DNA of 53,971 nt from Paracoccaceae bacterium (GTDB taxonomy: Bacteria; Pseudomonadota; Alphaproteobacteria; Rhodobacterales; Rhodobacteraceae), in NCBI GenBank assembly GCA_016936395.1, contig JAFGXY010000021.1:1-53971 (forward strand). The letters are read 5' to 3'. The translations under genes and the position numbers were made by a program. Shown here in pieces: positions 1 to 8,150 of this stretch (position 1 is the stretch's first letter; the number at the start of each line of letters is the position of its first letter). A model generated the notes under the pieces. The model ran no database searches. It saw only the letters and a program-made list of their open reading frames with translations, and was not told where the DNA came from.

Positions 1-1
1 A

Positions 2-202
2 CCGGATGAGGGCAAGCCTGCGCCGCCGCCACCACCGCCGAAGCTGTGCTTTGAACCGGTGCCCGAAACGGTGACCCGCCCGAAAGCCATCGACCTGCGG
101 GCCGAAGCGGACAAACTGGCCAGCATGCGCGCCAAACGGGCCGCGCTGGCCCGCGCCGCCCAACCGGCAATCGCACAGTGCAAGGCGGTGTATCCGGAGT
201 AA
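2..202 (+). CDS. C-terminal end of an unrecognised protein (partial)
   Basis: The last 66 codons of a gene that begins before the window, ending in TAA at 200-202. The visible part has a run of prolines (residues 7-13), then a charged, alanine-rich stretch (LRAEADKLASMRAKRAALA) that looks helical, and two cysteines (CFEPVP and AQCKAVYPE) that could form a disulfide if the protein is exported. I do not recognise the family. Codon use and GC content match the neighbouring genes, so it is probably real coding sequence. It converges on the SDR gene, whose stop lies 4 bases further on. Confidence 0.55.
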   Translation, partial: PDEGKPAPPPPPPKLCFEPVPETVTRPKAIDLRAEADKLASMRAKRAALARAAQPAIAQCKAVYPE

Positions 203-206
203 TGCT

Positions 207-1022
207 TTAAAACGCGGGGATGGTCACCCGGTCCAGCAGGCTGCGACCACCGTCAATCGTCAGAACCTGACCCGTCATGAAGCCTGATGCATCAGAGGCC
301 AGAAATTGCATGACTTCGGCCAATTCATCCGGTCCGGCAATACGGCCCAGCGGCGTGCCATTCACGATGGCGTCGCGCCAGCCTGACTCTTCCTTCAACG
401 CCGCCTGCAAGCTTGCGCTCATCACCGAGCCAAAGGCAACCGCGTTGACCCTGATCCCCTTGGGCGCAAAGGCCACGGCCAGCGACCGCGTCATCTGATC
501 CACCGCCGCCGAGGCGATCGAATAGCCCAGCAGGCCAGGCTGCGTATGGCAGCCCGCAATGGACGAGATGTTGATGATCGACCCGATCTGGCCGATCTTG
601 CCATCCTCGTCCACCGTATCCGCCTTTGCGATCATGCGTTTGGCTGTCATTTGCGACAAGCGCAGACTGGTCAGCAGGTTTTCCTGCAACAGCATCTCGA
701 CCCCGTCATCTTCGGGGTTGAACGGATCAGAAACGGCCATGCGGCGACTGGCGTTGACCAGAATATCGACCCGGTCAAAAGCATCTATGGTGGCCGACAG
801 CAGATTGGCGATGGTCAGCTTTTCGCGAAGATCGCCGACGAACATCCGCACCGGCCCTTCGCCACGGGCCTCTTCGCCCACCTCGGCCTCAAGCCGGGCT
901 TCGTCGATGTCGGCAAACATCACCTTGACGCCCTTGGCCTGAAAATGCCGGGCGACGGCAAGGCCAATGCCCTTGGCCGCACCGGTGACGATGGCGGTTT
1001 TGCCTGCAATGGAAAGGGACAT
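207..1022 (-). CDS. SDR-family oxidoreductase-like protein lacking the catalytic lysine
   Basis: 271 residues, the usual size for a classical short-chain dehydrogenase/reductase. The cofactor motif TGAAKGIG (residues 13-20) and acidic D38 after the second strand are present, as is the Ser of the active site (INISSIAG, about 150-157). The YxxxK motif reads Y167-S-I-A-S171, so the catalytic Lys is Ser, and the usual NNAG reads NASR (90-93). The C-terminal GQVLTIDGG is typical. It may be a catalytically altered or binding-only SDR. It is the last gene of a probable minus-strand operon clpS - rsmC-like - SDR, 14 bases after the methyltransferase stop. Family is sure; activity is doubtful. Confidence 0.85.
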   Translation of the reverse strand: MSLSIAGKTAIVTGAAKGIGLAVARHFQAKGVKVMFADIDEARLEAEVGEEARGEGPVRMFVGDLREKLTIANLLSATIDAFDRVDILVNASRRMAVSDPFNPEDDGVEMLLQENLLTSLRLSQMTAKRMIAKADTVDEDGKIGQIGSIINISSIAGCHTQPGLLGYSIASAAVDQMTRSLAVAFAPKGIRVNAVAFGSVMSASLQAALKEESGWRDAIVNGTPLGRIAGPDELAEVMQFLASDASGFMTGQVLTIDGGRSLLDRVTIPAF

Positions 1023-1036
1023 GGATCAACCTTGTG

Positions 1037-2023
1037 TCAGCGCTGCCGGATCGGATGGCTTGCGCGGGTCAGCCTGAAGACGGAATTTCCGCCGATATCC
1101 TCGACCTGTCGGAACAACGTGGCCAGCACCGGAGCATAGGGCAAGTGGCGGTTGGCCACCAGCCACAGCGTGCCATCGGGCACCAGCATGCCAGCCGCTG
1201 CACGCAAGAAGGCCACACCCAGCGCAGGGTCGGCGTCGCGCCCGGCATGAAATGGCGGGTTCATCACCACCGCATGGGCCGGCCGCGCCGGTTTGAACCG
1301 GCGCGCATCGGCCCAGTGAAAGCGGGCGCGGGGGTCTTCGATATTGGCCTCGGCGCAATCAAGTGCGTCTTTCTCGGCCTCGACCAGATCAAGTTCGCTG
1401 ACGCTGCTGCGCGTCAGGATCGCCCGCGCCAGATAGCCCCAGCCAGCCCCAAGGTCGATGACCCGCGCGCCCAGTTTCTCGGGCAAGGCTTGTGCCAGAA
1501 GCACCGACCCCGCATCCGGGGCGTCGGATGAAAACACCCCCGGCAGCGTCTGGAACCCGCCCTCGATCAACTGCGGCCGCGCCTCCCACCCCGGCAGTTC
1601 GGCCCCGGCCTGCAGGACAAAGATCTTGCCGTGCGCCTTGGACAAGGGGCCCACCAGCGACAGGCCCATGGCCCGGCAATCCTTCAGGATGCTGTCAATG
1701 CCATCGGTCTTTTGCCCGTCAACCGCCACCGGGCCACCGGGGGCCACTTCGACCATGGCGCGCGAGATCAGCGCCCGCGCCGCCTGACGCGAACGCGGCA
1801 GGCAGACGACGGCGGCGGCATAGGGCGGGCCTTCACCGGCCCGGTAGCCGCGCGCGGCAAACCATTCGGCATCAGGGCGAAAGCCGGTGATCACCCGCGC
1901 CCGCTGAATCGAAAAGCTGTCAAGCTCATCACCTTCGTGCGGGCGATACAGCGCCACCGGCCCATCGGGCGGCAGTGCAAAAGCGCCGGTTTCCAGCGCA
2001 AGATCAAGGCGGGCAGATCGCAT
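1037..2023 (-). CDS. rsmC: Class I SAM-dependent methyltransferase, RsmC-like (16S rRNA guanine-N2)
   Basis: 328 residues, the size of RsmC (16S rRNA m2G1207 methyltransferase) with its tandem architecture: a degenerate N-terminal methyltransferase-like domain (about 1-150) and a catalytic C-terminal one. SAM motif I is visible as VIDLGAGWGYLARA, the acidic post-I residue in DLVEAEKDALDCAEAN, and the amino-methylation motif NPPFHAG (the N-P-P-F/Y signature of enzymes acting on exocyclic amines). It acts on the small ribosomal subunit in the cytoplasm. It follows clpS by 25 bases on the same strand and precedes the SDR gene. RlmG, the 23S enzyme of the same family, is the main alternative. Confidence 0.75.
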   Translation of the reverse strand: MRSARLDLALETGAFALPPDGPVALYRPHEGDELDSFSIQRARVITGFRPDAEWFAARGYRAGEGPPYAAAVVCLPRSRQAARALISRAMVEVAPGGPVAVDGQKTDGIDSILKDCRAMGLSLVGPLSKAHGKIFVLQAGAELPGWEARPQLIEGGFQTLPGVFSSDAPDAGSVLLAQALPEKLGARVIDLGAGWGYLARAILTRSSVSELDLVEAEKDALDCAEANIEDPRARFHWADARRFKPARPAHAVVMNPPFHAGRDADPALGVAFLRAAAGMLVPDGTLWLVANRHLPYAPVLATLFRQVEDIGGNSVFRLTRASHPIRQR

Positions 2024-2048
2024 GTTTGTGGTGGAACGGGCGCGCGGC

Positions 2049-2369
2049 CTATTCCTTCTCCATCGTGCATTGCAGGGGGTGCTGATGACGGCGGGCGAAA
2101 TCCATCACCTGTGCCACCTTGGTTTCCGCCACCTCATGCGAGAAGACGCCAACCACCGCCAAGCCCTTCTTGTGAACGGTCAGCATGATTTCAAAGGCTT
2201 GGGCATGGTTCAGACCAAAGAACCGTTCCAGCACGTGGACCACGAACTCCATCGGGGTATAGTCGTCATTCAGCAGCATCACCTTGTACATCGGTGGGCG
2301 CTGGGTGCGGGTCTTGGTCTTGGTCAATATGCCCGTGTCATTGCCCGGCCCGTCGGTCTTGTCCGACAT
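2049..2369 (-). CDS. clpS: ATP-dependent Clp protease adaptor ClpS
   Basis: 106 residues. ClpS binds the N-terminal domain of ClpA and delivers N-degron proteins to ClpAP. The core is typical: [20 protein letters not shown] (substrate-pocket Asn-Asp-Asp and Met), then [25 protein letters not shown] and the C-terminal LQCTMEKE. The reading frame stays open far upstream, through the antisense of the HAD gene, but homology starts at [11 protein letters not shown], so I use the ATG at 2367-2369. No strong Shine-Dalgarno is visible there. It is the first gene of the minus-strand run clpS - rsmC - SDR and is divergent from the HAD gene. The 160-bp region between them contains TATATT on the minus strand (2437-2442), a possible -10 box. 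Confidence 0.93.
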   Translation of the reverse strand: MSDKTDGPGNDTGILTKTKTRTQRPPMYKVMLLNDDYTPMEFVVHVLERFFGLNHAQAFEIMLTVHKKGLAVVGVFSHEVAETKVAQVMDFARRHQHPLQCTMEKE

Positions 2370-2531
2370 GGAATGGGGAAGATGGATCACGGCACATGCC
2401 TCACATAAAGGATTCGCGGTTTGGGCTTCAGCGCGCAATATAAAGGTTTTTGGCGATTGGAAAAGGGCAACGCCCAAAGGATTGCGACAAAACGGTAAAA
2501 CCCGCATCACGCCGGGCGATATGAGGGCAGC

Positions 2532-3242
2532 ATGACACTGACAACAATCGGATTCGACGCCGACGACACGCTTTGGCAAAACGAAGCGTTCTTCCGGCTG
2601 ACGCAGGATCGCTTTGCCGAACTGCTGGCCGGCCATACCGACCCAAATCACCTGCACGACCGGCTTCTGGCGGCCGAGCGGCGCAATCTGGGGCACTATG
2701 GCTATGGCGTGAAAGGCTTTGTGCTGTCGATGATCGAAACCGCCATCGAGGTGACGCAAGGCCGGGTGCCGGCCTCGGTGATCGGTGATCTGATGGCGAT
2801 GGGGCGTGACATGCTGGCGCACCCGATCGAGCTGTTGCCGCATGCGCGCGCGGCGGTCGAGGCCTTGGCCACACGCTACCATGTGGTGCTGATCACCAAG
2901 GGCGATCTGCTGGATCAGGAACGCAAGCTGGCGCAGTCGGGCCTGGGCGATCTGTTTCAGGCGGTCGAGATCGTGTCGGAAAAGACACCGTCGGTCTATC
3001 GGACGATCTTTGCCCGGCACGGCAGCGGTGCCGAGCAGGCGATGATGGTGGGCAATTCGCTGAAATCCGACGTTCTGCCCGTGCTTGCGGCGGGCGGTTG
3101 GGGGGTGCATGTCCCGCATGGGCTGACATGGGCGCTGGAGCACGCCGATGCCCCGCAACACCATGACCGATTTCACACAGTCACCGATTTGGGCGCCCTG
3201 CCCGATCTGGTGGATCGGCTGACGCAAGCCCACAAGGACTAG
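2532..3242 (+). CDS. HAD-family hydrolase (subfamily IA)
   Basis: 236 residues of a haloacid dehalogenase-type phosphohydrolase. Motif I is FDADDTLW near the N-terminus (nucleophile Asp and acid/base Asp), motif II is VVLITKG, the Lys of motif III is likely in SEKTPSVY, and motif IV is [12 protein letters not shown] helical cap lies between motifs I and II (about 20-100). The substrate cannot be told; a small phosphate ester is likely. It is transcribed away from clpS and ends about 165 bases before the carboxypeptidase gene, so the two could share a transcript. It is not closely similar to the other HAD protein at 28930-29565, which has the FDLDGT motif. Confidence 0.88.
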   Translation: MTLTTIGFDADDTLWQNEAFFRLTQDRFAELLAGHTDPNHLHDRLLAAERRNLGHYGYGVKGFVLSMIETAIEVTQGRVPASVIGDLMAMGRDMLAHPIELLPHARAAVEALATRYHVVLITKGDLLDQERKLAQSGLGDLFQAVEIVSEKTPSVYRTIFARHGSGAEQAMMVGNSLKSDVLPVLAAGGWGVHVPHGLTWALEHADAPQHHDRFHTVTDLGALPDLVDRLTQAHKD

Positions 3243-3406
3243 AATGCCCCCGGCGGTGTTTGCCAGTTTGCCACAACATTAGGACAAAGCGCAAAGTCCT
3301 TGAATATCCGGGGTTTTGTGGAATCGTTGGCTGTGCTAGGGTCTTGGCAAATCATACCCCAAGACCAAAACCGGGGTGGGCCAAGGCAGAGCAAGGATAT
3401 CGCATC

Positions 3407-5230
3407 GTGACAACGCTTCTGGGGCGCCACGCCCGCAAGTTCGTTTGTCTGGTGGCATTCATCGTGGTGGCGGCCTGTTCGACACCGCAGCCATCAGGGG
3501 CCGCCCCCTATGCCGCGATCGTGCAGGATGCCCGCACTGGTGAGACGTTGTTCTCCGACAATGCCGATACCCGCCTGCATCCGGCGTCCTTGACCAAGAT
3601 GATGACACTTTACATTGTGTTCGACGAGATCGAGCGCGGGCGGCTGAGCCTTGATACCATGGTGACCGTCTCGGCCAATGCCGCGTCCAAGCCGCCGTCA
3701 AGGCTGGGCCTGAAGGCCGGGCAGAAGGTTGCTGTGCGCTATCTGATCCGGGCCGCCGCGATCAAGTCGGCCAATGATGCGGCGTCGGCATTGGGCGACC
3801 ATATCAGCGGGAACGAGGCAAAGTTCGGGGCCCGGATGACCCGGACCGCCAAGGCGCTTGGCATGAAGAATTCGACATTCAAGAACGCCAACGGGCTGAC
3901 CGCGCCAGGGCACTTGTCGACGGCGCGCGACATGAACACGCTGGGGCGGCGGTTGTTCTATGATTTCCCGCAGTATTACAACATCTTCTCGCGGCGCAGC
4001 ACCGATGCCGGGCTGGCGCAGGTGCGCAACACCAACAGCCGATTCCTGGACGCCTACAAGGGCGCCGATGGCATCAAGACCGGCTACACGGTTGCCGCCG
4101 GATTTAACCTGACCGCATCGGCGGAACGCAGCAATGTGCGCATCATTGCCACTGTCTTTGGCGGCGCATCCACTGCGGCGCGCAACGCCAAGATGGCACA
4201 ACTCATGGACCTTGGCTTTGCCAAAGCTCCGGCAAACGCGCCGACCAAGCCCCCTGCCGCCCCGGCCTATGATGCAGATGCCGAAGCCGTGCTGATGGCG
4301 CAGGCCGACCCTTTGCCCGAAATGCGGGGCGGTTCCGCCAAGACCATCCGGCCCAAGATTGTCGTCACAAAATCACCCCGCCCTGCAGCACGCCCCGAAG
4401 CAGGCCATGGGGCGCGGCCTGACTCTGGCACGGTCGAGGCAACCCAGGTGGCGGTGGCCGCAATCGAAGACAGCATTGCCGCCGCCTTGGCCGAGGCAGT
4501 TGCCGAACCGCCACCGCCCGGCACGCTGGACGCGCAGGCAGTATCAATGGCGGTGGCAATGGCCGAGGCGCCAACGCTGCCCGCAACGGCCACATCCCCC
4601 CCTGCCCCGCGCCCCGACGCGCCTGCACCTCAACTGGCCGAAGCAGACGTTGCCACAGAGCCCGAGTTGGAGGCTGAGCCAGAGTTGGAGGCGCCCCTCG
4701 CGCTTGCCGCCATTGTGCCGCCGCCCGCCGAAGGCATGGCCGAACCCGCCACGCTGGACGCGCAGGCCCAGGCCCTTGCCGGCACCGGAACGGCCAGCGC
4801 CGGAACGCTTCAGGCGCAGGCCGAGGCTCTGGCGCAAGCCGCGCCGGACCTGGTGATCAATGACCCGACCGAGCTTGTCGCCGAGGCGGCACCCGTGGCC
4901 CCAAAGCGCAACAGTCCGATCTATGACCGCGTGGCGGAAAACACCCTGTCTGCCCCTGTGGAAGACCCGGTGGTGATCCGGTTGTCGACGTCGAACGCCC
5001 GGCATTGGGGGGTGAACCTTGGCAAGTTCAACTCGCGGTCCGAGGCCGAACGACTGCTGTTGAAGACCCAACTTGCCGAAAGCGCCACGCTGAATGACGG
5101 GCTGCGCAAGGTGGTGCAAAAGGGCGGTGGCTATCAGGCCAACTTCATGGGGCTGACCCAGGAACAGGCTGACCTCGCCTGCCGCCGCTTGCAGGCGCGG
5201 GCGATCAACTGCTTCACGATGGGGCCGTGA
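3407..5230 (+). CDS. Lipoprotein-like D-alanyl-D-alanine carboxypeptidase (peptidase S11) with SPOR domain
   Basis: 607 residues from the GTG at 3407, chosen because AAGGA (3393-3397) lies 9 bases upstream and a signal sequence follows. All three penicillin-binding motifs are visible: S61-L-T-K64, S121-A-N123 and K224-T-G226. It should trim the pentapeptide of peptidoglycan in the periplasm. The N-terminus ends in VVAAC24, a good lipobox, so it may be a lipid-anchored protein. Residues about 290-520 are a long Ala/Pro/Glu-rich linker with internal repeats (TLDAQA twice, EPELEA twice). The last 75 or so residues form a SPOR domain, which binds denuded glycan at division sites. This suggests a septum-targeted DacC/PBP5-type enzyme. 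Confidence 0.9.
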   Translation: MTTLLGRHARKFVCLVAFIVVAACSTPQPSGAAPYAAIVQDARTGETLFSDNADTRLHPASLTKMMTLYIVFDEIERGRLSLDTMVTVSANAASKPPSRLGLKAGQKVAVRYLIRAAAIKSANDAASALGDHISGNEAKFGARMTRTAKALGMKNSTFKNANGLTAPGHLSTARDMNTLGRRLFYDFPQYYNIFSRRSTDAGLAQVRNTNSRFLDAYKGADGIKTGYTVAAGFNLTASAERSNVRIIATVFGGASTAARNAKMAQLMDLGFAKAPANAPTKPPAAPAYDADAEAVLMAQADPLPEMRGGSAKTIRPKIVVTKSPRPAARPEAGHGARPDSGTVEATQVAVAAIEDSIAAALAEAVAEPPPPGTLDAQAVSMAVAMAEAPTLPATATSPPAPRPDAPAPQLAEADVATEPELEAEPELEAPLALAAIVPPPAEGMAEPATLDAQAQALAGTGTASAGTLQAQAEALAQAAPDLVINDPTELVAEAAPVAPKRNSPIYDRVAENTLSAPVEDPVVIRLSTSNARHWGVNLGKFNSRSEAERLLLKTQLAESATLNDGLRKVVQKGGGYQANFMGLTQEQADLACRRLQARAINCFTMGP

Positions 5231-5295
5231 TCGGCCAGATCGCCACGGCAGGCGCGACGGCGGTCTGAACAACGCCTTGTGTGGTTTGGGCCCAT

Positions 5296-5454
5296 CTATG
5301 GCTTTGGCTTGTCGTCCCAATCCTTGGTCAGGATGCGGTTTGCATCACCCTCGGGGTCGTCAAACTGTTTGTTGCGCATCGCCCAGAAGAACGCAAACAG
5401 GCCAATACCGCCAAGAAACAGCGACACCGGGATCAGAAGGCCAAGGATTTCCAT
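5296..5454 (-). CDS. ccoS: cbb3 oxidase assembly protein CcoS
   Basis: A small gene of 52 residues, starting MEILGLLIPVSLFLGGIG and ending DWDDKPKP. It has one transmembrane helix (about 4-26), then FFWAMRNKQFDDPEGDANRI, the conserved CcoS pattern of an aromatic/basic boundary followed by a Q-F-D-D-P-E-G-D segment. CcoS is needed for cofactor insertion into cbb3 oxidase. It begins 15 bases after the ccoI stop and is the last gene of ccoGHIS. It converges on the carboxypeptidase gene, with 65 bases between the stops and no obvious terminator hairpin. Confidence 0.93.
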   Translation of the reverse strand: MEILGLLIPVSLFLGGIGLFAFFWAMRNKQFDDPEGDANRILTKDWDDKPKP

Positions 5455-5469
5455 TCTGTCAGTCGTTCC

Positions 5470-7686
5470 TTATTTCAACCGCAGCGCATTCAGCGACACG
5501 GTGATCGACGACAGCGACATTGCCAGCGCCGCCGCCAGTGGCGTTGCCAGACCGACAAGGGCCAAGGGCACCGCCACCACGTTATAGAGCGCCGAAAGCG
5601 CAAAGTTTTCGCGGATGCGCCGGGTGGATTGGCGCGCAATGCGAACGGCGTCGGCGACAGGGGCCATGTCCTGACCCAGCAGCACGATGTCAGACGCCAC
5701 CCGCGCCGCATCCAGCGCCGAGGCGGGCGAGATCGAGACATGCGCCGAGGCAAGCGCTGCCGTGTCGTTCAGCCCGTCGCCCACCATCAGCACGCGGTGG
5801 CCCTGTGCGGTCAGCGCCGCCACGGCCTGGGCCTTTTCGGCGGGCAAGGCCCCGGCGGTCCAATCGGCAATGCCCAACCGTTCGGCCAGGTCGCGCACCG
5901 GGCCGGGGGCGTCGCCCGAGATCAGCCTGATTGTCTTGCCCTGCGCGCGAAGGGCGGTCACGGCGTGTTCGGCACCGGGGCGCAGGCGGTCGGCAAAGGT
6001 AAAGCCGCGCGGGGCCCCCTCGCCGGTGCACAGATAGGTGGCTGTCACATCCAGCGGATCACCGCCGCACCATTCGGCGCGGCCCAACCGGACCCGCGTG
6101 CCCTTCCAGATGCCTTCAACCCCGTAGCCCGGCACTTCGCGCAAGTCGTCCATCCGCACGGGATGCAGGCCCATGGCAGCAGCCCCTTCGGCCAGGGCCT
6201 TGGCCAGCGGGTGCGAGGATGCTGCGGCCAGTGTCATCGCCACCTCGACCGCCGCGCGCGGATGATCGGCCAGATTTGTGGGCTGCGGTGTGCCCATGGT
6301 CAGGGTGCCGGTCTTGTCGAACACAACCGTATCCACCTCGGCCAGACGTTCCAGAGCGGTGCCCTGCTTGATCAGAAGGCCCTTGCGAAACAGCTTGCCG
6401 CTGGCCGATGTCACCACGGCAGGCACTGCAAGGCCAAGCGCGCAGGGGCAGGTGATGATCAGCACCGCTGCCGAAATGTTCACGGCATAGCGCAGATCGC
6501 CGCCGGTTTTCCACATCCAGAAGCCGAAGGCGGCAAAGGACAAAAGATGCACCAGCGGCGAATACCAGCCCGCCGCACGTTCGGCGAGACTGGTATATTT
6601 GGTCTTGGCGCTTTCTGCCACGGCCACCAGATCGGCCATGCGGTGCAGGCTGCTGTCCTTGCCTGCCGCCGTGACGCGCAGGGTCAAGGGCCCGGTCAGG
6701 TTGACCTCGCCCGCCGACACCATGGTGCCGACCCCGGCATAGACCGGCAGCGATTCGCCGGTCAGCAAGGATCGGTCCAGTTCCGACGTGCCCTCAACCA
6801 CTTGCCCGTCCACCGGCATCCGGCCACCGGGGCGCACGCGCACCAGATCGCCCACCTGCACCTCGGTGATCGACACCATCACCTCGGCGCCGTCGCGCAA
6901 CACGGTGGCGCGCGGCACTTCCAGCGCGGCCAGCTCTTCGGCGGCAGACCGCGCCACGGCCCGGGTGCGGTGATCCAGATAGCGACCCGCCAGCAGGAAG
7001 AAGGTCAGCATCACGGCAGCATCGAAATAGGCGTGATGGCCGGAATACCAAGTTTCCACCAAGGAGATCGCCGAGGCCAGGATCAGCGCAAGGCTGATCG
7101 GCACATCCATGCCCAGCCGCCCCGACCGCAGGCTGCGCCAAGCCGACTTGAAGAAAGGTTGGCCGGAAAACACCACCGTTGGCAAGGCGATGGCCGCCGA
7201 TATCCAGTGGAACATGTCGCGCGTCGCATCTTCGGCCCCGGCCCAGACCGAGATCGACAACAGCATGATGTTCATCATCGAAAAGAACGCAACACCCAAC
7301 CGCATCAACAGATCGCGGCCTTGACGGTCGGTCTCGGTGGTGGACAAAAGGCCGGGGTCCAACTCATGGGCCTCATACCCCACGCTGGCAGCGGCGGCGA
7401 TCAGGGTATCGGCGGTGACCTGAGGTTCAGCTTCGACGCTAACCCGCTTCAGCGTCAGGTTCACCCGGGCCGATGTTACCCCCGGCACCGCCTGCATCGC
7501 ATGTTCAACGGTCGAGATGCAAACCGCGCAATGCGCCTGCGGCAGCGACAACATCAACCGGGCCGAGGTAGGCCGTGCCAATTGCGCCAGACGTTCCGCC
7601 GACGGGGCAGCGGCGCAGGCCGGGCAGGCCGAGGGGCTGGCGTGGCCCGTATCGACCTCTTGCAACGGGCCAGCGGCAAGCGTCAT
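5470..7686 (-). CDS. ccoI: Copper-transporting P1B-type ATPase CcoI
   Basis: 738 residues. CcoI (CtpA/FixI type) moves Cu(I) out of the cytoplasm for assembly of the cbb3 haem-copper centre. An N-terminal C21-P-A-C24 is followed by a heavy-metal-associated domain with C53-A-V-C56. The phosphatase/actuator motif LLTGES is near 308, the transmembrane ion-binding CPC is at about 413-415 (ITCPCALGLAVP), the phosphorylation site is DKTGTLT at about 457, and the hinge motif is MVGDGLNDTAAL. Eight membrane helices fit the P1B-1 layout. It starts 4 bases after the ccoH stop in the ccoGHIS operon, whose control region carries an FNR box at 9648-9661. A long open frame on the opposite strand is a shadow. 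Confidence 0.96.
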   Translation of the reverse strand: MTLAAGPLQEVDTGHASPSACPACAAAPSAERLAQLARPTSARLMLSLPQAHCAVCISTVEHAMQAVPGVTSARVNLTLKRVSVEAEPQVTADTLIAAAASVGYEAHELDPGLLSTTETDRQGRDLLMRLGVAFFSMMNIMLLSISVWAGAEDATRDMFHWISAAIALPTVVFSGQPFFKSAWRSLRSGRLGMDVPISLALILASAISLVETWYSGHHAYFDAAVMLTFFLLAGRYLDHRTRAVARSAAEELAALEVPRATVLRDGAEVMVSITEVQVGDLVRVRPGGRMPVDGQVVEGTSELDRSLLTGESLPVYAGVGTMVSAGEVNLTGPLTLRVTAAGKDSSLHRMADLVAVAESAKTKYTSLAERAAGWYSPLVHLLSFAAFGFWMWKTGGDLRYAVNISAAVLIITCPCALGLAVPAVVTSASGKLFRKGLLIKQGTALERLAEVDTVVFDKTGTLTMGTPQPTNLADHPRAAVEVAMTLAAASSHPLAKALAEGAAAMGLHPVRMDDLREVPGYGVEGIWKGTRVRLGRAEWCGGDPLDVTATYLCTGEGAPRGFTFADRLRPGAEHAVTALRAQGKTIRLISGDAPGPVRDLAERLGIADWTAGALPAEKAQAVAALTAQGHRVLMVGDGLNDTAALASAHVSISPASALDAARVASDIVLLGQDMAPVADAVRIARQSTRRIRENFALSALYNVVAVPLALVGLATPLAAALAMSLSSITVSLNALRLK

Positions 7687-7690
7687 GGCT

Positions 7691-8149
7691 TCAGCCCTTC
7701 ACGAACAACCTGACCCGCTGCGAAAACAGCGTGCCGTCTTCCGATTTTGCCTCTACTCGCAGCAGCCACCGGCCCGGGGCAAGGTCCAGCGGCGCCGTCC
7801 ATACCCCGCCGGCAAAAACGAACTCCGGTCGCTGGTCTTCACGGGCCTCGGTGGTGCGGCCGACCAGAACCCGCAGGTCCGACACTTGCGCAATGGTTCC
7901 GTCAGGTTGTTTGAAGCCCAGATACAGCCGCTTTTCCAGCGCATCGTAATCGGGTGTCATTGTCCAGCCAAGCGCCAGTTGCGCATCGCGCGCGGCGTCA
8001 AAGTCCTGACTGGCGACGTAGGAGTTCTGCACCTCAAGCCCCGGGAAGGTAGAGACGGCCTGATAGGCCATCACCAGATTGACCGAGATGATCACGCCGA
8101 AAGCCCCGACTGTGAAGATCAGAACCTTGCGACCGGTGATCTCTGCCAT
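7691..8149 (-). CDS. ccoH: cbb3 oxidase assembly protein CcoH (FixH)
   Basis: 152 residues from the ATG at 8147-8149, one base after the ccoG stop; AAAGG of the ccoG end serves as ribosome binding site. One N-terminal membrane helix (VLIFTVGAFGVIISVNLVMAY, split across about 9-29) is followed by a periplasmic FixH domain rich in beta strands, including LGWTMTPDY, LRVLVGRTTEAR, APGRWLLRVEAKSEDG and a C-terminal RVRLFVKG. CcoH helps join the CcoP subunit to the CcoNO core and stays with the oxidase. Four bases separate its stop from ccoI, so the genes are translationally linked. Confidence 0.93.
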   Translation of the reverse strand: MAEITGRKVLIFTVGAFGVIISVNLVMAYQAVSTFPGLEVQNSYVASQDFDAARDAQLALGWTMTPDYDALEKRLYLGFKQPDGTIAQVSDLRVLVGRTTEAREDQRPEFVFAGGVWTAPLDLAPGRWLLRVEAKSEDGTLFSQRVRLFVKG

Positions 8150-8150
8150 G

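Noticed and set aside
2049..3233. Very long ClpS frame (394 codons)
   Set aside because: The upstream part is the antisense of the HAD gene; homology to ClpS begins at the ATG 2367-2369.
5281..7713. 810-codon open frame on the plus strand
   Set aside because: It is antisense to ccoI and ccoS, rich in His/Gln/Arg with no domain pattern; GC-rich codon structure of the real genes produces such shadows.
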